NCBI GenBank assembly: GCA_037975125.1
Contig: CM075850.1
Location: 125,230,557-125,294,556 of the forward strand
DNA length: 64,000 nucleotides
Source of the DNA: Latrodectus hesperus
Lineage: Eukaryota > Arthropoda > Arachnida > Araneae > Theridiidae
Direction of reading: 5' to 3'
The notes below the pieces were generated by a model that saw only the letters and a list, made by a program, of their open reading frames with translations, ran no database searches and was not told the origin of the DNA. A program made the position numbers and the translations under genes. This document shows positions 21,431 through 34,709 of the stretch, in pieces (within the stretch, counting starts at the first letter, position 1; every line of letters starts with the position of its first letter).

Positions 21431-22920
21431 CACTCATGTCCATAAATTAAAGATAATTCAGAGTCACACAGAAATTGAACTCTAAAATTAAAATTTCACA
21501 TGTGTGGAATTATCACACACATCTTGAAGAATAACATGCAAATTACAAGAAACCACCAGATAGCGCAGATAATACGTCACAATGACGAGAGTGTAAGAGA
21601 GAGGTATATAAGGAATGGTTGCAAAGAAGTAAAATTGTTCACAAGCGCTTTAAAAGTCTTTCAGTGCAATAACCGCATAGTTATGGCACAAAGGAAGCAT
21701 TTGAATGATGATTTACGTGGTAGAATTATCAGCCGTCTGGAATGTGGACATATCCAGCTGGAAGTATCCGAGGAACTTGGAATCGCCCAGAGTGTCATCT
21801 CCAAGTTTTTGCTACTGTTCCAAGATGATGGTAATGTGAGTAGACGTTACAGCACAGGTCATCCCCGAGTTACAATTCCGAATAAGGACCGGTATTTGGC
21901 AGTTACTACCAAAAGGAACAGATGGAGCACAGCATCAAACCTGTCGCGTCAGCTCTCATCAGCTACCGGTACGACAGTTTCAAGGCAGGCCATGTACAGA
22001 CGCTTAGGGCACATTGGTCTATATGCTCGTAGGCCTGTCAGATGTGTTCCACCTACCGCAATTCACTGTCACTTGTGGTTAGCCTGGAAGAGAGAGCATG
22101 CATTGTGGACACCACAACAGTGGTCTTGTGTTATGTTTTCCGACGAGTCCAGGTTTAGCTTTCAGTCTTATTCTAGCCGGACTTTCACATGGAGAGGGCT
22201 AGGTACCCATTACCACCAAGAGAACACGACTGAACGACACCGTTACGGTGGTGCAGGATTGCTCTTTTGGATTTTAGAACTAACCTGAATGTTCAAAATG
22301 TAACCATGACAAGCCTCATCTATCGGGATATCATTCTGGAACAACATGTACGTTTGTTTCTGGGTGCCATGGGTACAGAATTTCTGTTTATGGATGACAA
22401 CGCCCGTCCTCACCGTGCAAACATTGTAGACGAATGCCTTCATCGGAGGATATCAACCGTATGGACTGGCTAGCATACTCACAGGACTTGAATCCAATAG
22501 AGCATGTGTGGGACATGCTTGGCAGACGAATTGCAGCCCATCAATCCCCTCCAACACCGGAATTTCGAAGAGCATTGCTTGATGTGAATGGTGAAATATT
22601 CCCCAAGATCAGATCGATAATTTGATACTCAGCATGCCTAGGCGTTGTAAGGCCTGTGTTGCATCGTCTGGAAGGCATACTATGTATTAACCATCATACC
22701 AACCATGTTAAATTGGTTTTTGTAAAGCGATTCTTTATTTGAAATTTGCTCCAGGGAGTAAAAATCGCAATTTTTATTAATGATGTAAACATGTAGCCTC
22801 TTTCTTGCTCTTTACCTTTTGTTTAATAAATAGAATTTACAAATAAGTCACATTTGTTTTGCTTCCGTCTCTTTCTTTGCCAGAACATGCATTATCCTTA
22901 ATTGCTTGGACACGCAAGTG
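21431..22920 (+). mobile_element. Tc1-like transposon, second family (Tc1-B)
   Basis: Degenerate terminal repeats: left CACTCATGTCCATAAATT, right, read inward on the minus strand, CACTTGCGTGTCCAAGCAATT, both continuing AAAGATAAT/AAGGATAAT. TA follows the right end; the left flank is TG, presumably a decayed TA. The 1490-bp interior encodes a broken Tc1-like transposase unlike that of Tc1-A. Confidence 0.85.
21683..22670 (+). pseudogene. Tc1-like transposase remnant (DD34E)
   Basis: Open from MAQRKHLNDDLRGRIISRL through a helix-turn-helix (VSEELGIAQSVISKF), a GRPR-like linker (TGHPRVTIPN), a second HTH (LSRQLSSATGTTVSRQAMYRRL) and the first catalytic motif MFSDESRF. A frameshift near 22262 leads into TSLIYRDIILEQHVRLF and MDDNARPHRANIV (second Asp). 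Another near 22445 leads to WLAYSQDLNPIEHVW (Glu), and the C-terminus SMPRRCKACVASSGRHT closes near 22685. A frame upstream of this Met is open to 21500 but unlikely to be used. Resembles the Tcb2-type transposases annotated in arthropods. Confidence 0.85.
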
Positions 22921-23099
22921 TAGTATTATTTAATGTCATCCGAAAGTGAGAAATCAATACAATAAGAAATGTTTCAATGAAATGAGAAAATCAATACAAT
23001 GAGAGAATGATGAGAAATGTTTAATCTGATCTGAAGCATTTAAAAGGTACAGCATGAGGGAAGCTGAAGTCAAAGAGACACATCATCACTACTTTACAC

Positions 23100-23101
<2 letters not shown>

Positions 23102-23135
<34 letters not shown>
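23102..23135. repeat. (GA)n microsatellite
   Basis: About 17 GA repeats. A decayed minus-strand tRNA-like word (GGGCTCGTATCCTGCC) lies 60 bp downstream, near 23205. Confidence 0.95.
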
Positions 23136-23138
<3 letters not shown>

Positions 23139-23999
23139 AGATACAATAGAATCTGTGGTTTAAACAAAGGATTCTGAACCATAGGAAACATTCGGGTCTG
23201 AGGCAGGATACGAGCCCATAAAAGCTTAAAGTGAACAACAGAGTGTTTAACAGTCAACGAATTTCACTACAACAGTGCAAACTATGTATCATTAATCGAA
23301 TATATACGACACAAAAAAGACAATTATAATAAAATATTTAAAAAATATTTTATTTACATTTGACGATGTAAATAAGATGTTCATATTAATTACTTTTTTT
23401 TCATAAAAAAATCGCAGAAAAGTACTCTGAAAAGTTGAACATTTCCATTTCTTGTAAAGAATATTTTTAATAAATAGAAATTATTCACTGGTTGGAAAGA
23501 AAATACTGAGTAGTATATACTGGCTGTACGATTTTTTGAAACAATTTTTCAATAATTGAAAAAAAAATAATTTCATAAAAATTTTAATTCAGCTGTGGGA
23601 TTTAGTTTTTCTTGTCTATAGAAAATGTATATTTGTCTTTGGCTTATTCTTTCTAATTTTTCTTGATGTTTCCTCTAATGCTTCTTAAATATTCATTCAT
23701 TGAGTATTTTCTCATTATTAAGTTAATGTAAACCTATACATATACATAGATACATATACTTGCATATATGTTTATGTGCATGAATGAGAAAATAATAGAA
23801 TAAATTTGTTATATTGCATGCAAATACCATGTCTATATATTTGCATGTTCCAGAAGAATAGTAATCCAAAGGAGAGAAAAACACCCATAAAAAGCGTTCC
23901 CAAAGCCCTTCGAGCGGTAAGTAAGGATGATCCCTTAGAGGGAAAGAAAGGGAAATTAACTTCTAATTTGCATATGAAACGGCTCAGAAATTTTTTTTT
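23136..23999. other. AT-rich intergenic DNA
   Basis: No element recognised. A short ATGCATATAC-rich patch at about 23735-23830 is low complexity. Confidence 0.45.
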
Positions 24000-24360
24000 A
24001 AAAAAAGGAGGAAGCATTCTGGGACGTTCAGTCCCATCCTATCCGGGAATCAGGAAGTGAGGAGCGGTACAAGATTTTCCGGAGAGTTTTTAACGCCCCA
24101 TCCGTGGAGGTCAATGACATGATGTTCCTTCTCTTCCAGATTATTTAGCGGCGGTGGACGCATGCTTGTGGGTGGTGGGGCAGTGCGGAGGATTTCGGAC
24201 TGGCATCTAGGAAGAGAGGTGTGTGTGTTGTTTGTTATTGTTTGCGGTTGGAAACGGTGATGCGCGATAATTGCTAGGTGTTATCGTCAGGTGGGGTGCT
24301 CGAAGTAGGAAGTGGATTTCGTTCCTGGACAGTTTTGAAAGATGAGAATGCTTACTTCCG
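24000..24360. other. Unassigned GC-richer island
   Basis: G+C rises sharply against its surroundings, with CATTCTGGGACGTTCAGTCC, GCGGCGGTGGACGCATG, GTGGGTGGTGGGGCAGTG and GCGGTTGGAAACGGTGATG. No SINE boxes or long frame define it. The 84-codon plus frame ending at 24060 (PIKSVPKALRAVSKDDP) runs into it and includes a donor-like GGTAAGT. It may be a promoter or first exon, or an unknown repeat. Confidence 0.25.
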
Positions 24361-25210
24361 GGAAATCAAAATACCCTCACAAAAAATTTAAACCACTACT
24401 ACGCAATAAGAAAAATTATTACACTTTGGGTTTAGGATTATAAGATTACGGATTACTTTTAGCAAATCGACTTAAAATATCATTTGTTTTTTTTTTTTGC
24501 ATATATTCAAGAGGAACAGCGAAGCACATTTTTTGGATATAGAATATTGTAAATATTTATACTCATTTATACGAAAATCATATGATCCCAACATTCTCAG
24601 AGTCTATTTAAGAATCCGTCTTATAAAGCTAAAACTGCTTTCTTCTGACAATAAAAGTAACCGGTTCGATACCAGCAACCAGGCAATCTGAAAGGAGGGA
24701 TATTAAATTTTGATTTTCTCCTTATAAATCTCTCACGGGGGTTATGTTGTCTTGAATATTATCGTTCTTATGAATAATTGTGCTCTACTATCTATAAAAT
24801 AGTTTCAAGTAGTCAAAAGTTTGTTGAAGCTAAAAATGTAACAAGAATAATTAAATGCTAGGGTGACTACTATGTCATGCTTTGTCACTCAGGGCGCTGT
24901 GTTGTTAATCTGTGTATCACATTAAATTGCCATTTTATAGAATTTATTGAACACATTTTGGAGAGAAATGGTGTTAGGTTCGATTCTAGGTGTGTTAAAC
25001 AAATGTAAATGGTTCTTACATTGGTATCCTCCAAGAAATATCTGACGAGAGAAGTGCTTAGGTACTTCTTTTTAAGTATTTTACCAGATAATTTTCGTCA
25101 CACGTAGTCAAGGTTCATTATCTATGGAAATGTTATTTGTCTGCAGAAAAATTAAGCCTTAATTGAATTATAGAAATATATTACTAAAGCTTTCCGCTAT
25201 CAGGTCATTC
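24361..25210. other. AT-rich spacer with isolated B-box-like words
   Basis: GGTTCGATACCAG at 24662 and GGTTCGATTCTAG at 24976 look like relics of SINE heads, without a readable body. Confidence 0.35.
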
Positions 25211-25385
25211 ACTACGCGACGACCGCGGTGGCAGCCAAATGGTAAGCACTTTGGCCTTCGGTTTAACAGCTCGTAGGTTCCAATCCCTCCTTGGGCATGG
25301 ATGTTTGTAGTGATTCGAAATACACTTTAAACATCAATTCTCACTATAATTAGCGAACGTGCACAGAAAATAACTTTTGAGAAAA
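25211..25385 (+). mobile_element. tRNA-derived SINE, family B
   Basis: GCGGTGGCAGCCAAATGGT and GTAGGTTCCAATCCC give the two promoter regions, with CCTTCGGTTTAACAG between. The body (GGGCATGGATGTTTG, TTCGAAATACACTTTAAAC, ATTAGCGAACGTGCAC) matches 59925-60110. Confidence 0.8.
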
Positions 25386-25901
25386 CAACCACAAAATGAT
25401 GTGTTAAAATCATTATCTCAATTATATTAATTTTTTCCGTTAAATGAACAGGATAATTTTCCCTTGTTCAGAAGTGAATACATAAATGCTTTGGAAGACT
25501 GACGCGTTATGTGAAAAAGAGTGTTTGACACTGTTTTAAAAGTTTATGAATATTTATTATAATTAATAACATTTTCTGTAATTTATAGTGTTATTTTATT
25601 TTATTCGAAATAAATATAAATAAAATTGTATACATGAAATTTAATAGTGTTGTTATATATGTTTATTTTTGAAAGGCATCAAACATTTGTTTCACATTAA
25701 AATTTTAACTATCCTTTCATAATCATTTTAGGCGAAAATAAAGATGAGTGCAATAGAAATTACTTCATATATAGAAAAGAATAGAATAGTAAAAAAAAAA
25801 AAAAAAAAAAACTATATAAATTTTTCCCTCATCTTCCCCTCAAAACTAAATATTGACTGAAGATGGAGTATTATGTGTCTGTAATACGTTACGAGATGCC
25901 T
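25386..25901. other. AT-rich spacer with poly(A) run
   Basis: A run of about 20 A residues lies at 25791-25810. No retroposed gene is visible upstream of it. Confidence 0.5.
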
Positions 25902-26390
25902 CTATCTGCTTGTTGAAAAACCCTTAAGTTTATCCAATCGCCTCGTAATTTTGAGCCAAAAGTAAGTAACGAGGTCGACAACTGAGCAAGCACCATTACT
26001 GCTAACCTTACGTCTCAACAGTTGAGAGAAAATGGACCATACGTAAGTTTTAACTGCATATGTCCTGCCGATATTCTGTGAATCAGATACAGAATTCATG
26101 ACTTTCTGGTCATGCGAACATCTCGCTTTTCACCACCAGCCACCATATCCTCGAGTATGGGGTTTATCTTCTTTAAAGCATAAAATGGGGAGGACGAATA
26201 AGATGGGGAAAAAACTTGGGAAGACCATAAGATACTGCGGAACTTTGCACGCGCATAGGTCCGTTTTTATTGTAACGAACTTTGCTGTTTCTGGTACTGA
26301 ACTCAAGAACAATGCCTTTCTTCACCAAGCTATCGTAAACTCATCAAATGAGTTTCTGATGTTACAGTAAGAGAGAAAGTTAGAAGATTT
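25902..26390 (-). other. Unassigned segment, minus frame with a single stop
   Basis: From 26312 the minus strand reads VPETAKFVTIKTDLCACK to YGGWW, meets one TGA, and continues in the same frame through VMNSVSDSQNIGRTYAVKT and LVTYFWLKITRRLDKLKG to 25902. That is about 135 codons with one stop in an otherwise stop-rich context. The plus strand is also open at 26098-26370. It could be a decayed exon or an unknown transposon domain; no family is recognised. Confidence 0.2.
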
Positions 26391-26934
26391 CAAGAAATTG
26401 TAATTGAAAATAACGTAGTTTTCCTAGATACAGAAGAAAATACTGAATGGTGCGAAAAAATATTCCCAACCCCAAATGATATTTCAGAATAAATGACTAA
26501 ATAATTAGAAAAAAATCAGAAGTTATTAAGGTTGATTCAAAAGTTTAAGCAACCTAGTCTTTTTGAATATTTCTTCTACCCTACTTACTGCGAAGTTTGA
26601 ACGGCATTAATAATGTTATTGATTTTAATCACTCATCGCTTTTAAATTCACAAAAGTAAGCAATGCTTTTTTAAGAATATTTAAATTTTTGTCATTAGAA
26701 AAATATTTTTAAGGAGCAAAGTATTGTTTAACCTCCAATTCGCAGTGACAAATTTTATTTGAATTTAAATATATTTATTTAAAATTAGATCTCCGGGGTT
26801 TGTTTGAATCGTGTTCTTTTACATCCACCCGGGTTTTTATAAAATATTTTTTTTAAAAAGGAAATTTGTAAAAAAATTAAAGAAAGGCATAATTGATAGT
26901 TAATGTTCTTTCAACAGGATAATTGGAGATCTCT
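26391..26934. other. AT-rich intergenic DNA
   Basis: No feature supported. Confidence 0.5.
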
Positions 26935-27125
26935 GTGGAGGCTCGGCTGCTCTCTCTCTTGCTCAGTGGACATTTTTACCACACGAGAGCTAGTTCGAAG
27001 GGAACTTATATAGTTTAAAATGGATCTAGAATACTAAAAATATCCCTACCCGAGGTGGGTATCGAATCCAAGAACTATTGAGCCGAATTCAAGGACACAA
27101 ATCATTCATCTGTCTGATCTGACAA
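26935..27125 (-). mobile_element. tRNA-derived SINE, family B-like
   Basis: Minus-strand head with CTTGGATTCGATACCCACC as B box, followed by TAGATCCATTTTAAAC, TTCGAACTAGCTCTCGTG and TGTCCACTGAGCAAGAG. The CATTTTAAAC step and following layout parallel the body of family B copies (CACTTTAAAC ... AGCCCACGTATGC). Confidence 0.55.
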
Positions 27126-27233
27126 CACCTTTATGATCGTGTCTTATAATATATATACTATCTATATTTATTGTATACGTTATGTTTTTTTCAATAATTA
27201 TCAGTATTTTTATCATGCTATCATAATATATCT

Positions 27234-27785
27234 ATTAGTTTCTGTATATATCTAGCTCTGTATATGAATATCGATTCTTTATCTATCTCCATCTTCTATT
27301 TATGTTTGTATTTTTTTAAGTCTATATTATAATTTCTACTTCTATGTCTATGTATCATGTCTAACTACACTATATCTCTATCTAGTCTATCCCTAGTTTT
27401 ATTTCTAATAGTTAATACCTTTGTGGCCATCTGTACGTATCTTAATATCTATAAGTATATATCTATTGGTATTAATACCTTTGTGGCCATCTGTACGTAT
27501 CTTAATATCTATAAGTATATATCTATAGGTATTAATACCTATGTGGCCATCTGTACGTATCTTAATATCTATAAGTATATATCTATAAGTATATCTATTG
27601 GTATTAACTATTAGAAATAAAACTAGGGATAGACTAGATAGAGATATAGTGTAGTTAGATATAATAAATATACATAGAAGTAGAAATTATAATATAGATT
27701 TAGAAAAATACAAACGTAAATAGAAGATAGAGATAGATAAAGAATCGATATTCATATACAGAGCTAGATATATACAGAAACTAAT
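27234..27785. repeat. Foldback element: 186-bp inverted arms around three 60-bp tandem repeats
   Basis: Left arm 27234-27419 (ATTAGTTTCTGTATATATC ... AATAGTTAATACC) and right arm 27600-27785 (GGTATTAACTATTAGAAAT ... CAGAAACTAAT) are reverse complements; I count 8 mismatches and no gaps over 186 bp. The loop holds three 60-bp direct repeats (starting near 27414, 27474, 27534) with core TGTGGCCATCTGTACGTAT. The arms start and end on the same words as the tandem unit. No coding capacity is evident; the 85-codon frame over the loop is the 20-codon repeat. Confidence 0.95.
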
Positions 27786-27807
27786 ATGAGAAAACTATAT
27801 GAGAAAG

Positions 27808-27889
<82 letters not shown>
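27808..27889. repeat. (TA)n microsatellite
   Basis: About 40 TA repeats, 22 bp after the foldback element. Confidence 0.97.
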
Positions 27890-27891
<2 letters not shown>

Positions 27892-28211
27892 CTATGAGTA
27901 TACATGTAGCTCTTCTGTCGAATTAGTCTTTATCCAATCTTGACAAAAATTAAATTGCTTAAAAATATAAATTTTTTTATTCGTAAAAACTTTTCTCAGA
28001 ATTGTTATCAATTGCGCCATGCTATGAAAATAAACCAAAAGAAAATATAAGAAACGTAATTTTAAACCATCATCAATTTTTGTTGAAAAATTTCGTTGTT
28101 TTTCTCAGATAATACACTCATGTTTTGTACTAATCCACAAATTAATAGTAATGCACAATTTAATTTATTATCCCATTACATTCTCCTATGGCTATATATA
28201 AGTGCTAGAAT

Positions 28212-28212
28212 A

Positions 28213-28291
<79 letters not shown>
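28212..28291. repeat. (TA)n microsatellite
   Basis: About 38 TA repeats with one ACATA interruption near the start. Confidence 0.97.
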
Positions 28292-28295
<4 letters not shown>

Positions 28296-28739
28296 TATTT
28301 ATAATGTTTTTTTAATGTTTGATACTTCAGTTGGATATTACTATCACATTAAAAACATAAGTTTTTAATAAGCAGCAGAATAATTTTCACAAAAATATTC
28401 AAAATATGAAACCAATTGATCCGTATATTAATTAAGTCTTTTATTGTTCAGAGATAAGTTTCACATTCATTAATAAATTTAAATTAATAAACCATTTTAC
28501 AGAAAATAAATATATTATAGTAAAAAAATATGTGGTTTTGGGTTATTTTTGAATAATACGTATTGCTATGTAATACGGATGGTTATATTTATTTTAAAAT
28601 ATTAATTCATTAAAAAAATTATTATCATTTATTTGACTCATTGTTCATTGTATTAATGAAGATTATTTTATTTTTTATAGCAAAAATAAGTTTTTCATAT
28701 AGTTTATATGAGAAGGGTATTAGATTGAAAAAAATTATG

Positions 28740-28742
<3 letters not shown>
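28292..28742. other. AT-rich spacer
   Basis: No feature between two (TA)n blocks. Confidence 0.55.

Positions 28743-28802
<60 letters not shown>
28743..28802. repeat. (TA)n microsatellite
   Basis: 30 TA repeats. Confidence 0.97.
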
Positions 28803-28806
<4 letters not shown>

Positions 28807-29099
28807 AAGAAAATAAAATAATAAATAAAATTTGTTTAGTTCTTGATAAAAGGCTTATTTACTTATGTTTACTAAAAACAAATATCAAAGTAATGATACA
28901 TAAAATTATGAGTTATGATAAGTTTTTTGATATAAACTCAATTCCTTTCAATCTCATGACTGTGTTGACATAAACAAACAGGTGGATTTTCAGGAAATAC
29001 TTCTATAATGCACTATAAATATTCTTTTACTTAATACACTAATACTTGAAGTTAAACAAATTGAAGTCGAGAGTTTGACACTCAGTCTGTTTGATAGAG

Positions 29100-29460
29100 T
29101 CTGTGTGCCTAATGTACACACTTTGCGAATTCCCCGGTGGGAGTCGGATGACATTGCAGCCTGAACACTTCCTGTGCTTTCTCCCTTCTCTCTCTCCAAA
29201 ATTTTCCTAGCCAATTTTTGGGGAAATTCAAGGGCATTCCTCTCTCATTTGCATAAAGTGTCGCCAATTGTTGACACTCGAATATCTCAGCGAAGCCTTT
29301 CGCTCAGATTGCAAAGGGTGTTTCACTATCGTTTTATATAAAAGGTCAATTACCTCGGCGACACGTGGAATCGAGAGTTTTCCACACCCTTAGTCGTTTG
29401 CAGAAAGATTTGTTCCGTCTCTCATATCACGAGCTGTTATGTGATATCTAAATAGTTATT
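29100..29460. other. Unassigned GC-richer patch, possibly an old SINE body
   Basis: Words such as CCCCGGTGGGAGTCGGATG, TCTCTCTCCAAAATTTTCC and CTCGGCGACACGTGG stand out from the AT-rich surroundings. On the minus strand GGAGAGAGAGAAGGGAG ... CATCCGACTCCC loosely parallels family C (8015-8325), but I cannot align it with confidence. Confidence 0.25.
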
Positions 29461-29467
29461 AATAGAT

Positions 29468-29913
<446 letters not shown>

Positions 29914-29921
29914 ATATATAT

Positions 29922-29925
<4 letters not shown>

Positions 29926-30011
<86 letters not shown>
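29926..30011. repeat. (TA)n microsatellite
   Basis: About 42 TA repeats, just outside the right arm of the preceding inverted repeat. Confidence 0.97.
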
Positions 30012-30015
<4 letters not shown>

Positions 30016-30169
30016 GAACTAAAGGCTTATAATTAAAATGCTTTTTTGCACTATCGAAAATTTATAAATAGCAATGAAGGGTATTTTCCAATTGTTTAAT
30101 GCTTCGATAATCGACCAAACCAAAATGGCCGTACTGAGCTAGCCTATGAATATGCAAAAGGTTCCCAAA

Positions 30170-30245
30170 ATATCCGTTGATGTGGTGTGGTGTGGCGTGG
30201 AGTGAAGAGTGCTAGATCAAGTGTCACAACTGCAGCCAATCAATC
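30170..30245 (+). mobile_element. SINE family C fragment
   Basis: GTGGTGTGGTGTGGCGTGG and GAAGAGTGCTAGATCAAGTG parallel 8110-8160 of the fuller copy. Only about 70 bp can be aligned. Confidence 0.4.
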
Positions 30246-31550
30246 ACAACCTTCTTTCAAAATTACGAATTATTTTTTTATGTTTAACGTTTACAGTTGT
30301 CGGAAATAAACTCGTGCCTCTTATTATAAACTGAAGCTCAGTTTTGAATTGAATTTTTAAAACTGACTTAAATTATTACGATTTTCGATCAATTAACTTG
30401 AAATTTCAACAATTTAAGTTTACTGAAAGTTAAATAAACACAATTTTTTGTTTCGATAATTCATGTACCTGAAGACGGTTGAGATGAAACATATTATTAA
30501 TGTCAATTTATTGTTAATGTTTAATATTGTTGTGTATAAATGTATAAATAAGATTGCCAATTCAATTCTAGATTTCGTTCTTTAGAAACAGATTAAAATT
30601 ATGGAGCAGCTGATAGATTTTGTGAACTGAAATAGGAAGCCACGAAAATATCAAGATAGATAGGAATACTTATCTTTGGTTATTATCTGAGTTACAGGAT
30701 AAATAAATGAAATATTATCCGCAGAATCAAGTTGGACAAATTTTTACAAAATTGTAACTCAATGACGCCAGTTACCTCTTGAACACCAAATCCAAGCGAC
30801 TCTCTCTGTATATAATTGGGAGGTGGACGTTTTGGATGTTGGGCGTCACACTCTCTTTGCTGTATCTAAGGGGTCGATGAATTTGACTGATGGGTGAAAT
30901 GATTTGCATTGATCCGTTTTGACTTCATTAGAAATCATTTTGCTGAAAGATTCCATCCACTGTGAGTATTTGCTGAATCTATTTTATTATGGTATAATGG
31001 GGAACCATAGAGGATATTTCAGGTATCGATCTCGTCATTTGACTATGTTTGATAATACTGAAACTTACAGCAAAGTCTTGCTTGATTCTATTTGAATTCG
31101 AAATTTTGATGCTTGCCGGTCTTCCTAAGATTTAGTTGGTAAAGGTTAAAATTATTAATCTAATTGTATTGAAGTTTGAGAATTTCCCAGTATATATTAT
31201 TTCATATGAAATTTCAAATATTTATGCTTCATCATAAATAAAACTATCTATTAACAAAAAAAATATTTTTTAATATTAAAACACATAAGATGTGCGGCAA
31301 ATAGAGGAATGTATTTAAAAAAACATATATATTATTTTTATATTTGTGCGCCATCTGTTGATTGTTTAAGCTACTAAAACAACTATATAGACTTTTTTTC
31401 GCGGCAAAATTTCGGCTGTTTTAAAGTGTTTCACTGAAATTTCCTAAAATCAATAGATTTACATACATTATCGAGAAATAGGAAAATGATGAAAAATCAG
31501 GAGTTTTCCGATAAAATCAGTGGAGATGGCAACTATGGAAAGGTGTTAAA
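30246..31550. other. AT-rich intergenic DNA
   Basis: A GC-richer patch at 30770-30960 (AGGTGGACGTTTTGGATG) is not identified. Otherwise nothing is seen. Confidence 0.45.
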
Positions 31551-31554
31551 CCGA

Positions 31555-32010
31555 CCGCTATTCATCGCAGGGTAATGACAGTACACAAGGATGACTCTGT
31601 GTCCAGTAAGTCAGTAAAAAAATGGAGTGTCCATTTTTGTGCAGGCTGTGAGATTTTGGACCGAGACCACAGTCATCGCGGCCGATCTTATCGACCAGGG
31701 GTAAGAGCTAGGGATAAACGTCATGTCACATTGTGAATATTGGCACTGAAGGTCGATGTCAGCGTTGGACATCCACCTTAACCGACAAGCGAAGGCATTG
31801 TGACAAATGAATGTGGTCACGGAACTTCATTTGGGACAAGTTGCGTAAGGTGTGTGCGCAGTGGGTTCCGAAGCAGCTCACAGACCTCCAAAAGGAACTG
31901 CGTAGGGGTAAAACATTTGTTTCGGTATCAGGAAGACCCCACTTTCCTAGAGCGGGTCGCACAGGTGCTGCCCTCACTACGAGCCTGAGACAAAGTGGGA
32001 GGTACAGATG
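31555..32010 (+). pseudogene. Mariner-type transposase fragment
   Basis: Readable pieces across frames: LKVDVSVGHPP (about 31750), then LRKVCAQWVPKQLTDLQKEL (about 31840-31900) and RYQEDPTFLERV (about 31930-31970). These correspond to the linker before the catalytic core of mariner transposases (typically ...RKVCARWVPRQLT... followed by FLERIVTGDE). The catalytic motifs and both ends are missing, and stops are frequent, so this is a small dead fragment without terminal repeats. Confidence 0.55.
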
Positions 32011-33157
<1,147 letters not shown>

Positions 33158-33990
33158 TACACTACTGGCCATTAAAATTGCTACACCAGGAAAGCGGCAT
33201 ACCACACACGTGAAATATGCATGACAGGTAGAACTTGCTGTGATATACAAATGATTACATTTTCAGCGCGTTCATACAAAGCAGGCGATAGTAGCGACAT
33301 CTACAACGTGTATAAAACCAGAGATTTGACAGCAGTTTTCTCATACTCAATTTCTGTTTCAACGTTGTTTTCGGCAAAGAAAGTTGTTGTAAAGCCTAGT
33401 GTAAGAAGAAGAAATGCCTATCAGCACGTGTCTGACTTTGATCGAGGAAGGATTATAGCCTACCGGGATTGCGGTTTATCGTACCGCAATATTGCTGCTC
33501 GCGTCGGTCGAGACCCCATGACTGTTTGCAGAATATGGAATCGATGGGTTCAGGACAATCATATGGAACATGATGCAGGATATCAGCGACCCCGCATCAA
33601 TAACAGCAGAGAAGACAGACATCTTATCCGCATGGATACAAGGGATCGTACAGCCACGCCACGAACCCTGAGTCGAGAAATGGAGTCATTTACAAGGCAA
33701 CAAGTTTCTGCTCGAACAGTTCGACGACGTTTGCAACAGCATGGATTGTCTGCACGGCGATCATGGCTTCGGCTACCATTGACGCTGCGTCAAAGACAGA
33801 AGCGCCTTCAATGGTGTGATCAGCGACGAACCTGGACGCGGAAATGGCATCACGTCATCTTTACAGATGAATCTCGGTTCTGTATACAGGACCATGATGT
33901 CCGCCTCCATGTTTGGAGGCATCGTGGAGAACGCGCATTGCCAGCTTGCATTGGACATCGCCATACTGGCCCATCTGCTGGAGTGATGGT

Positions 33991-34709
33991 TGTTGTTGTT
34001 GTTGTTGCTGATCCCTGTTGTCTAGCAGCGCTAGACCAAGTCTATGACATTGCACACTCTCAGGAAATCAATGACCAATAATGGTTGCTCCAGAAGATCT
34101 TCTTTATCGAGTCCCAAGCACTCAAGGATATGATCCGGAGTGGCTTGGCTTTTGAAACACTTAGCGCAAATTGGAAATTCCTTTTCTTTGTTGTTAAAAG
34201 CCAATGATCTTAGGTGGCCACTTCGAAAACGAGTTATTGTAGTTTGTTCCAGTCTGCTGCACCGGAGTGATAGAGATCTGCCGGGACAATTACCCTGGTA
34301 CCAATGGTCCACAGAGGGAATGGCAAATGCAGACCGAACAAGGCCTTTCTGTCTAGAGTATAGTTCAGTATAGGTAAGAGACGCCGGAGTAAGCAAAGGC
34401 TCGTCAGTACCTCTTTTTGCTAGGGCATCAGCCAATTCGTTACCCGCAAGGTCTACATGGGAAGTGATCCACTGTAAGTGAATCTCACGAGATAAGGAGA
34501 GCCGTCTAAGCTTGTCCAAGATAGCTACTCATGTATTATCACGGACTCTGTGCCAGTTAGTAAGATGCTGGATGGCGCTCCAGCTGTCCGACAAAATCCA
34601 AATTTCCTCATTCCCAGGGAGAGAAAGAACCATATCAAGACCCACATTAATTGCAATAAGTTCACTACGAAAGACGGAACAGCCGTCGGGGTTTCTGATT
34701 GAGTCTGAT
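33991..34709 (-). mobile_element. 5'-truncated non-LTR retrotransposon with (CAA)n tail, inside Tc1-A
   Basis: The element lies on the minus strand: its 3' end is at 33991 as (CAA)n, and its truncated 5' end is at 34709. The target duplication is 12 bp, TGGAGTGATGGT (33979-33990) and TGGAGTAATGGT (34710-34721), with one difference. Just before the tail is a hairpin TCTAGC-GCT-GCTAGA. The interior encodes the end of an RNase H domain and a C-terminal Cys/His region, as in I/Jockey-type LINEs. Confidence 0.92.
34031..34690 (-). pseudogene. LINE RNase H and C-terminal Cys/His region
   Basis: RNase H residues in order: VFRSELIAINVGLDM (Glu), IWILSDSWSAIQHLTNW (Asp), WITSHVDLAGNELADALAKR (His and last Asp). 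The first Asp motif is lost with the 5' truncation. Then ITRFRSGHLRSLAF and CAKCFKSQATPDHILEC (C-x2-C-x9-H-x4-C pattern) end the protein at FLRVCNVIDLV, stop at 34031. One in-frame TGA at 34529-34531 interrupts it. RNase H would remove RNA from the RNA-DNA hybrid during retrotransposition. Confidence 0.88.
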
